DNA from: Dialister sp. UBA6422
GTDB taxonomy: Bacteria > Bacillota > Negativicutes > Veillonellales > Dialisteraceae
Direction of reading: 5' to 3'
Assembly: GCA_002439665.1 (NCBI GenBank)
Contig: DJPC01000156.1
Coordinates: 7,159 to 18,966 of the forward strand
DNA: 11,808 bases
In this document: piece after piece, positions 5,034 to 11,808 of the stretch
Numbering within the stretch: the stretch's first letter is position 1
How the letters are laid out: each line of letters begins with the position of its first letter
The notes under the pieces: generated by a model
Database searches by the model: none
What the model saw: only the letters and a program-made list of their open reading frames with translations
Told to the model about the DNA's origin: nothing
Translations under genes and position numbers: made by a program

Positions 5034-6021
5034 TGGCTTTGGCAGAATTGGAAGACTGGTATTCCGTGGGTTACTCGATAGAGATGACTTAGAAGTGGTA
5101 GCTATTAACAACCCAAGTGGGGTGGAAACCGCAGAATATCTTTTGAAATATGATACAGTTCATGGTCGTTTGGGAAAGGATGTCAAAATTGATGGGAATG
5201 ACCTTTTGATTGATGGTAAAAGAGTCCACGTCTTTTCTGATAGGGATCCAGAGCATTTAGACTGGAGCAAATATGGTGTAGAAATTGTAGTAGAATCCAC
5301 TGGCAAATTGAAAGACAAAGCCAGTGCCAGCAAACATATCAAGGGAAGCGTGAAAAAAGTCATCATTACTGCTCCTGGTAAAGACGATGATGCTACCATT
5401 GTTATGGGTGTCAATGAAAGCATCTACAATCCTGAAATAGATCATGTTATTTCTAATGCATCTTGTACAACCAATTGTCTAGCTCCAGTAGTAAAAGTTC
5501 TTAATGAAAAATTCCATATTCTTCGTGGTCTTATGACTACAGTCCATTCTTATACCAATGATCAGGCTATTTTGGAAAAAGCGCACAAAAAGGATCCGAG
5601 AAGAGGTAGAGCTGCTGCAGAAAATATCATTCCGACTTCCACTGGTGCGGCTAAAGCCATTGGTATTGTTATCCCTGAATTAAAAGGAAAATTGAATGGT
5701 CTAGCTATCCGTGTACCGACTCCAGATGTATCTTTAGTAGACTTGGTAGTAGAACTGGAAAAGAAAGTAACCAAAGAAGAAGTAAATCAGGTATTAAAAG
5801 ATGCTTCTGAAGGAGAACTAAAAGGTATCCTTGCATATACGGATGAACCTCTTGTATCTAGCGATTTCAAGACCACAGATGTAAGCTCTACTGTAGATAG
5901 TGAGCTCACCATGGTGATGGAAGGCAATCTGGTAAAGGTCATTGCCTGGTATGATAATGAATGGGGATATTCCATGAGAATTATTGATTTAGTCAAATAC
6001 GTGGCTTCGAAAGGACTATAA
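5014..6021 (+). CDS. gap: Type I glyceraldehyde-3-phosphate dehydrogenase
   Basis: This 335-residue enzyme oxidises and phosphorylates glyceraldehyde 3-phosphate to 1,3-bisphosphoglycerate. The Rossmann start G-I-N-G-F-G-R-I-G-R (5-14), the active site S-N-A-S-C-T-T-N-C (147-155, Cys151) and H-S-Y-T-N-D-Q (178-184, His178) are intact, and W-Y-D-N-E-W-G-Y (312-319) is typical. AGGAGGG (4997-5003), inside the end of cggR, serves the ATG at 5014. Coenzyme-binding positions are unusual: the usual Asp after A-I-N (Asp32 in the Geobacillus enzyme) is Asn33, and the Leu187-Pro188 pair is Lys189-Ala190. In NADP-accepting plastid/cyanobacterial enzymes the latter pair is Ala-Ser. Mixed NAD/NADP use is therefore possible, though the glycolytic operon context argues for NAD. 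It is the second gene of the CggR operon. Confidence 0.96.
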   Translation: MTKIGINGFGRIGRLVFRGLLDRDDLEVVAINNPSGVETAEYLLKYDTVHGRLGKDVKIDGNDLLIDGKRVHVFSDRDPEHLDWSKYGVEIVVESTGKLKDKASASKHIKGSVKKVIITAPGKDDDATIVMGVNESIYNPEIDHVISNASCTTNCLAPVVKVLNEKFHILRGLMTTVHSYTNDQAILEKAHKKDPRRGRAAAENIIPTSTGAAKAIGIVIPELKGKLNGLAIRVPTPDVSLVDLVVELEKKVTKEEVNQVLKDASEGELKGILAYTDEPLVSSDFKTTDVSSTVDSELTMVMEGNLVKVIAWYDNEWGYSMRIIDLVKYVASKGL

Positions 6022-6024
6022 TCC

Positions 6025-7212
6025 ATGAATAAGCAAACTGTGTATGATATTCATCCAGAAGGGAAAAAAGTCTATATTCGCGTAGATTACAATGTTCCCC
6101 ACGATAAAGAAGGACATATTACTGATGATCGCCGTATTAAAGCAACCATTCCTACCCTTAGATATTTCCTCGATCGTGGTGCTTCTCTTGTGATTGCTAG
6201 TCATATGGGAAGGCCTAAAGGAGAAGTGAAGGAAGAACTCTCTTTGGCACCGGTGGCTAAACGTCTTTCTGAACTTCTCCATCAGCCAGTGGAATTTTCT
6301 TCTGATTGTATTGGCGAAGAAGCATCTGCTAAGAAAAAAGCTCTTCAGCCAGGAGATGTATTACTTCTTGAGAATCTTCGCTTCCATAAGGGAGAAGAAA
6401 AAAATGATCCCACTTTTGCTAAGGCTTTGATAGAAGGTGTAGATGTGGCTGTTAATGATGCTTTTGGGGTCTCTCATCGTACCCATGCATCGGTAGCTGG
6501 GGTAGGAAAACTTATGCCCATGGTGGCAGGTCTTCTTTTGAAGAAGGAAATTGATTTTTTAGATGGTGTTATTGAACATCCTAAAAGACCATTTGCTGCT
6601 ATCATTGGGGGAGCTAAAATTAGCGATAAAATCCAAGTCATTGCTAATTTAATGGAAAAAGCAGATGTCATCCTAATTGGCGGTGGCATGGCTAATACTT
6701 TTGTGGCGGCACAAGGCTATGATATGGGAAAATCTTTGCAAGATAAAGATCGCTTTGATTTAGCTAGAAATCTGATGAAAAAAGCCCGTGATATGGGAAG
6801 TGAAATTATGCTTCCTGTGGATTTTATGGCTGCAGATGAGTTTTCTGAAACAGCTAATACTAAAGTACTTTCTAAAGAAGAATTTACTTCTCCTTGGATG
6901 GCACTTGATATTGGACCAAAGACCATTCAGCTCTACGTAGATACATTAAAAAAGATGAAAACCGTGGTATGGAATGGACCAATGGGTGTATTTGAAATGA
7001 AACCATTTGCCAAGGGAACCTATGCTATCGCCCGTGCTATGGCAGATCTAGATGCTACTACCGTCATCGGTGGTGGTGAATCTGCTTCCGTAGTCGATCA
7101 ATTAGGTATAGGAGATAAATTTTCTCATGTTTCTACTGGTGGTGGTGCATCTTTGGAAATGTTAGAAGGTATGGTCCTTCCGGGCGTAGCTATCTTAGCT
7201 GATAAGGAGTGA
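6025..7212 (+). CDS. pgk: Phosphoglycerate kinase
   Basis: This 395-residue monomer makes ATP from 1,3-bisphosphoglycerate. The start lies three bases after the gap stop, with AAAGGA inside the end of gap. Landmarks are R-V-D-Y-N-V-P (19-25), S-H-M-G-R-P (59-64), L-E-N-L-R-F (115-120), [13 protein letters not shown] (144-156), G-G-A-K-I-S-D-K (195-202), W-N-G-P-M-G-V-F-E (316-324) and the C-terminal S-T-G-G-G-A-S-L-E (370-378). In the nucleotide/Mg motif usually written GGGDS/T, this protein has G-G-G-E-S (349-353), so Glu352 replaces the conserved Asp. Length is normal and the frame intact, so I expect an active enzyme. Confidence 0.96.
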   Translation: MNKQTVYDIHPEGKKVYIRVDYNVPHDKEGHITDDRRIKATIPTLRYFLDRGASLVIASHMGRPKGEVKEELSLAPVAKRLSELLHQPVEFSSDCIGEEASAKKKALQPGDVLLLENLRFHKGEEKNDPTFAKALIEGVDVAVNDAFGVSHRTHASVAGVGKLMPMVAGLLLKKEIDFLDGVIEHPKRPFAAIIGGAKISDKIQVIANLMEKADVILIGGGMANTFVAAQGYDMGKSLQDKDRFDLARNLMKKARDMGSEIMLPVDFMAADEFSETANTKVLSKEEFTSPWMALDIGPKTIQLYVDTLKKMKTVVWNGPMGVFEMKPFAKGTYAIARAMADLDATTVIGGGESASVVDQLGIGDKFSHVSTGGGASLEMLEGMVLPGVAILADKE

Positions 7213-7216
7213 TATT

Positions 7217-7963
7217 TTGAGAAAAGTCCTGATTGCAGGAAATTGGAAAATGAATGCTACCGTATCGGAGGCAGAGAAATTTTTTAAAACTTTCAAAATC
7301 ACGCCAAAAGAAAATGTGGAACTTCTTATTTGTCCTCCCTTTACGGATATTCCTTTGGCTAAATTCTTTATGGGATTTACTTCTATCAAGTGGGGTGCTC
7401 AGAACGTATACCCAGAAACCAAGGGGGCATACACAGGAGAAATCTCACCAGCTATGCTAAAAGAATTAGGTTGTACCTATGTCATTTGCGGGCATTCAGA
7501 ACGGCGAACGATTTTGGGAGAAAGCGATGAATTTATCGCAAGGAAAGTGAAGGCGGTATTAGAAGCCGATATGACACCGATTCTTTGTGTGGGTGAAACA
7601 GAAGAAGAAAGAAAACTAGGCCAGACAGAAGAACGTATTAGTTCTGAAATAAGAACTGCATTATTTGATGTGAGTGAGAAGGATATAGGTCGTTTGGTTA
7701 TCGCTTATGAACCTATCTGGGCCATTGGTAGTGGCACTGCTGCCACCAATGAAGATGCAGAAGTAGTATCTGCTTTTATTCGGAAAACGGTCAGAGAATT
7801 GACTGATAAAAAAGTAGCAGATGATGTGCGTATTCTCTATGGAGGCTCTGTAAAATCTGATAATATTGAGAGCTTTTTAAAAGAGAAAGACATCGATGGA
7901 GCCCTTATAGGTGGTGCTAGTCTCAAGGCAGAAGATCTAATGGATATATATAGCAAGGCATAA
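7217..7963 (+). CDS. tpiA: Triosephosphate isomerase
   Basis: This 248-residue TIM-barrel interconverts dihydroxyacetone phosphate and glyceraldehyde 3-phosphate. Catalytic residues are Lys11 (G-N-W-K-M-N), His93 (C-G-H-S-E-R-R) and Glu165 (A-Y-E-P-I-W). The flexible lid A-I-G-S-G-T-A (169-175) and phosphate-binding Y-G-G-S-V (208-212) and G-G-A-S-L (232-236) are present. The start codon is TTG at 7217, fixed by AAGGAGTG (7204-7211) at the end of pgk; the next in-frame ATG would remove the catalytic Lys. The gene is four bases from pgk. A rare start codon may lower its translation relative to its neighbours. Confidence 0.96.
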   Translation: MRKVLIAGNWKMNATVSEAEKFFKTFKITPKENVELLICPPFTDIPLAKFFMGFTSIKWGAQNVYPETKGAYTGEISPAMLKELGCTYVICGHSERRTILGESDEFIARKVKAVLEADMTPILCVGETEEERKLGQTEERISSEIRTALFDVSEKDIGRLVIAYEPIWAIGSGTAATNEDAEVVSAFIRKTVRELTDKKVADDVRILYGGSVKSDNIESFLKEKDIDGALIGGASLKAEDLMDIYSKA

Positions 7964-7987
7964 ATAACATTAGAAGATGGGATTTGA

Positions 7988-9382
<1,395 letters not shown>

Positions 9383-9391
9383 GTGTTTTCA

Positions 9392-9438
9392 ATTCACAAT
9401 AAAAGGACTGCTCTAAGAGTAGTCCTTTTATTGTGAAT
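9392..9438 (+). terminator. Long Rho-independent terminator after eno
   Basis: A 22-bp stem (9392-9413 with 9417-9438, three-base loop, one G-U pair) begins ten bases after the eno stop. The GC-rich core GGACTGCTC-TAA-GAGTAGTCC is followed by TTTTATT, which fits transcription arrest at the end of the glycolytic operon. The flanking A/T arms also make it usable from the opposite strand. Confidence 0.88.
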
Positions 9439-9447
9439 AACTATGAA

Positions 9448-9462
9448 TGATCATGATGATCA
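9448..9462. repeat. TGATCAT-G-ATGATCA palindrome
   Basis: A perfect 7-bp inverted repeat around a single base lies between the eno terminator and the ilvB terminator. It resembles a protein-binding site in form, but no promoter or gene start is nearby. Function is unknown. Confidence 0.4.
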
Positions 9463-9564
9463 ATTACGAGTTCTTCATTAGTGAACATATCATGATTTGC
9501 CCATTAAAGTCATATATTTTTATTTTATTTCTAATTGCTTTTATTTATTGCATAAGAAATAAAA

Positions 9565-9605
9565 AAGGGGATAGGTAGACTCTCTGTATGAGTACCTATC
9601 CCCTT
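9565..9605 (-). terminator. Rho-independent terminator after ilvB
   Basis: AAGGGGATAGGTA (9565-9577) pairs with TACCTATCCCCTT (9593-9605); the stem extends as CTC/GAG after a two-base bulge. On the minus strand it is followed by a T-rich run (CCCCTTTTTTATTT), fitting the end of the ilvN-ilvB transcript about 57 bases past the ilvB stop. On the plus strand TTAAATTTT gives a weaker second exit, backing up eno. Confidence 0.88.
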
Positions 9606-9661
9606 AAATTTTCTGAATTTCTTAAACGTACATGCCTATGAAGCTAACTTTAAAAGATAAA

Positions 9662-11323
9662 TTACTGATCATTTCCAAGTCCCTGGACAAATACATCGAC
9701 TGCCTTGCCACTAGCAACCATAGGAACGACCATATCCTTTGGATTGATAGATGTTTCAATTACATAGGTATGATCCATGGTCATACCACGTTTTATAGCA
9801 GCAACCAATTCTTCTGGTGTGGATACATGTTCCCCAGAAAGACCAAAAGCTTCTGCATATTTGACAAAGTCTACATAACCAGGCATTTCGCAAGACATAT
9901 ATCGTTTATGGTAACCAGTACGCTGCAATTGACGAATCATACCTAAGCCGCTGTTATTAAATACAATAGCAATGACTGGGATATGATTGCTAGAAAGAGT
10001 AAAGAGTTCGCTTCCTGTCATCTTAAATCCGCCATCACCACTGATAGAAATAACTGTTTTATCAGGGCAAGCCAGTTTTGCACCCATCGCAGCAGGAAGA
10101 CCAAATCCCATGGTACCCAAACCACCACTGGTAATGAGTTGACGAGCATATTCTACTTTAAGATGCTGAGCAGTAAACATCTGATGCTGACCTACATCAG
10201 TGACACATAGATATTTTTTCCCCTTAAGTAGAGGATTCAAAGCTTGAATAAATTTTGGTGCATCATTATGACCATAATCTTCATCCATACTTGGCCATGA
10301 AAGGATTTCATCCCACCAAGGCTTGATATCATGAGGTTCGCAACCCTGATGTAACATGAGGAGAGCAGTACGCATATCTCCAGCAATATTAATAGTACTT
10401 TCAATGTTCTTTTTTAATTCTGCTGGATCAATATCAATATGAATGATGGTCTTATGTTCACTATATTCTACACGATCTCCTGTTTCACGATCATTAAAGC
10501 GAGTACCCAAAGCTAAAATGACATCTGCTTTGGCAAGGGCTCTATTGGAACGTTCATGACCATGGAGACCAGCCATCCCCAAAAACTGTTTACGATATTC
10601 ACTGACACAACCAAGACCCATCAAAGTGCTTGCTACAGGGATATTCAATTTTTCACAAAGATGAACAGCTTCATACTCTGTACCAGAAATAGCAACACCG
10701 CCACCTACTAACATTACAGGACGCTTGGCATGATTTAAAGCATCAATGGCTTTAGTAATGAGTTCTTTATTGGGTAATCGGATGGGACGTTCTTCTAGTT
10801 TTTCTGGGTGATATTCCATAAGACTTGTCTGTACGTCCTTCGGTACATCGATTAGTACCGGTCCTGGACGACCGTTTCTAGCAATTTGAAAAGCTAGGCG
10901 GATGGTTTTTGCTAGTTCTTCCGGTTTACTAACCAAAAAATTCTGTTTTGTAATAGGCATGGTAATACCGCAAATATCGACTTCCTGAAATGCATCGTGA
11001 CCGATGGTATTTCTAGCAACCTGACCGGTAAATGCCACAACGGGAATAGAATCCAAGAAAGCATTAGCTAGGCCAGTGACCAGATTGGTGGCTCCTGGGC
11101 CGGAAGTAGCACAGCATACGCCTACTTTTCCACTGGCACGAGCATATCCATCTGCTGCATGTGCTGCGCCCTGTTCATGGGCTGTCAAAATGTGATGAAT
11201 GTCTTTGGCATCACGAAGAGCATCATAGAAGGGGAGAATAGCACCACCAGGATAACCAAAAATGGTAGAAACTCCTTCTTCTTCCAAACACTTAACCATG
11301 ACTTGTGCACCTGTTAATTGCAT
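9662..11323 (-). CDS. ilvB: Acetohydroxyacid (acetolactate) synthase large subunit
   Basis: This 553-residue catalytic subunit condenses two pyruvates to acetolactate, or pyruvate with 2-oxobutyrate, in valine, leucine and isoleucine synthesis. It needs thiamine diphosphate, Mg and FAD. Visible are F-G-Y-P-G-G-A (22-28), catalytic Glu50 in T-A-H-E-Q-G-A-A-H, S-G-P-G-A-T-N (74-80), the FAD-domain G-T-R-F-N-D-R-E-T-G (273-282, usually RFDDRVTG) and the thiamine motif starting G-D-G-G-F (429-433) and ending N-N (456-457). The FAD-domain motif indicates the biosynthetic rather than catabolic enzyme. Its start lies one base after the ilvN stop, with GGAGGAG inside the end of ilvN, so the subunits are translationally coupled. 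The order small-then-large is the reverse of the common ilvB-ilvN arrangement. Confidence 0.95.
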   Translation of the reverse strand: MQLTGAQVMVKCLEEEGVSTIFGYPGGAILPFYDALRDAKDIHHILTAHEQGAAHAADGYARASGKVGVCCATSGPGATNLVTGLANAFLDSIPVVAFTGQVARNTIGHDAFQEVDICGITMPITKQNFLVSKPEELAKTIRLAFQIARNGRPGPVLIDVPKDVQTSLMEYHPEKLEERPIRLPNKELITKAIDALNHAKRPVMLVGGGVAISGTEYEAVHLCEKLNIPVASTLMGLGCVSEYRKQFLGMAGLHGHERSNRALAKADVILALGTRFNDRETGDRVEYSEHKTIIHIDIDPAELKKNIESTINIAGDMRTALLMLHQGCEPHDIKPWWDEILSWPSMDEDYGHNDAPKFIQALNPLLKGKKYLCVTDVGQHQMFTAQHLKVEYARQLITSGGLGTMGFGLPAAMGAKLACPDKTVISISGDGGFKMTGSELFTLSSNHIPVIAIVFNNSGLGMIRQLQRTGYHKRYMSCEMPGYVDFVKYAEAFGLSGEHVSTPEELVAAIKRGMTMDHTYVIETSINPKDMVVPMVASGKAVDVFVQGLGNDQ

Positions 11324-11324
11324 A

Positions 11325-11808
11325 TTAATGCTCCTCCTTTTCTTCTTTTTCTTCTTCTCCAGGCCATTCGTATCGAGGCTTTTTTACATCCAAAGCATTA
11401 TCACCACGTTCCAATGCTACGACCCCCGTTTGTACCATTTCTACAATGCCATACCGTCTTAACGCATTGGCAAAGGCGTTTAATTTTTCTTCTCCACCAG
11501 TATTAACAAATGTTATGCTACTACCAGTAACATCAATAGCATGAGAACGAAAAGCAGTAGCTAACTGCAATACTTCTACTTGCTTTTCAGCTACGTGGAC
11601 TTTAATGAGGAGCATACTTCTTAAAGCACTGCTTTCTCTATTTAATACTTTGATACGTTCTACTTCACTAATTTTAGCTACCTGATTACAAATCTGTTCA
11701 GTAGTTTCTTTATCTGCATTGACGGTGATAGTCATACGAGCATAACCAGGGTCTTGGGTACTGCCACTGGTCAGGCTATCGATATTGAATCCTCTACGGG
11801 AAATTAAT
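11325..11808 (-). CDS. ilvN: Acetohydroxyacid synthase regulatory (small) subunit, 5'-truncated by window edge
   Basis: The small subunit activates the catalytic subunit and usually confers valine feedback inhibition through its N-terminal ACT domain. The reading frame stays open to the window edge; the extra upstream codons read I-S-R-R-G-F-N-I-D-S-L-T (decoded from 11804 downward), the classic start of IlvN/IlvH ACT domains, so the internal ATG at 11733-11735 (M-T-I-T-V) is not the real start. About 15-25 residues are missing. The C-terminal domain follows, with S-H-A-I-D-V and R-Y-G-I-V-E-M-V-Q-T-G. The protein ends in an acidic tail, G-E-E-E-K-E-E-K-E-E-H, whose purine-rich codons include the ilvB ribosome binding site. 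Confidence 0.92.
   Translation of the reverse strand, partial: LISRRGFNIDSLTSGSTQDPGYARMTITVNADKETTEQICNQVAKISEVERIKVLNRESSALRSMLLIKVHVAEKQVEVLQLATAFRSHAIDVTGSSITFVNTGGEEKLNAFANALRRYGIVEMVQTGVVALERGDNALDVKKPRYEWPGEEEKEEKEEH

Noticed and set aside
9632..9946. 104-codon plus-strand frame across the 3' end of ilvB
   Set aside because: It lies antisense to conserved ilvB codons and through the spacer, with no recognisable motif.

Overview
This window looks like chromosomal DNA from a low-GC anaerobe with a diderm-Firmicutes style of gene content, most likely a Negativicute (Veillonella/Dialister/Megasphaera-like). I infer this from the combination of biotin-dependent Na+-pump decarboxylase subunits, a FabK-type enoyl-ACP reductase, and a CggR-led gap-pgk-tpi-eno operon, all with AT-rich spacers. 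Genus is not certain. I see no tRNA, rRNA, CRISPR array, insertion sequence or phage gene.

Layout. (1) 1-588: AT-rich, gene-free DNA with several inverted repeats and a possible operator/promoter. (2) 589-2322, plus strand: a tight three-gene unit encoding a FlK-like hotdog thioesterase, a 50-residue single-span membrane protein resembling OadG/MmdD small subunits, and a decarboxylase beta subunit (OadB/MmdB/GcdB family). No carboxyltransferase or biotin carrier is present. (3) 2418-2501: a shared bidirectional terminator and a second hairpin between convergent genes. (4) 2497-3447, minus strand: fabK, alone, with a good promoter followed by a large palindrome at the predicted transcript start. 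(5) 3448-3971: a long spacer with the fabK promoter, two minus-strand terminator-like hairpins of unknown purpose, and the cggR promoter with tandem operator-like repeats. (6) 3972-9382, plus strand: cggR-gap-pgk-tpiA-eno, the lower-glycolysis operon, ended by a long hairpin terminator; no phosphoglycerate mutase lies between tpiA and eno. (7) 9439-9661: spacer with a palindrome and the ilvB terminator. (8) 9662-11808, minus strand: ilvN (cut by the window edge) followed by ilvB, the two subunits of acetohydroxyacid synthase for branched-chain amino acids.

How it works together. The glycolytic operon carries triose phosphates to phosphoenolpyruvate under a sugar-phosphate-sensing repressor. 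Pyruvate made downstream feeds acetohydroxyacid synthase. FabK finishes fatty-acid elongation cycles. The decarboxylase unit would couple removal of CO2 from carboxybiotin to Na+ export, if partner subunits exist elsewhere, with the thioesterase acting on some acyl-CoA. The least ordinary parts are that orphan thioesterase/decarboxylase unit (with atypical residues at positions normally considered catalytic), the fabK leader palindrome, and the coenzyme-site residues of the GAPDH.
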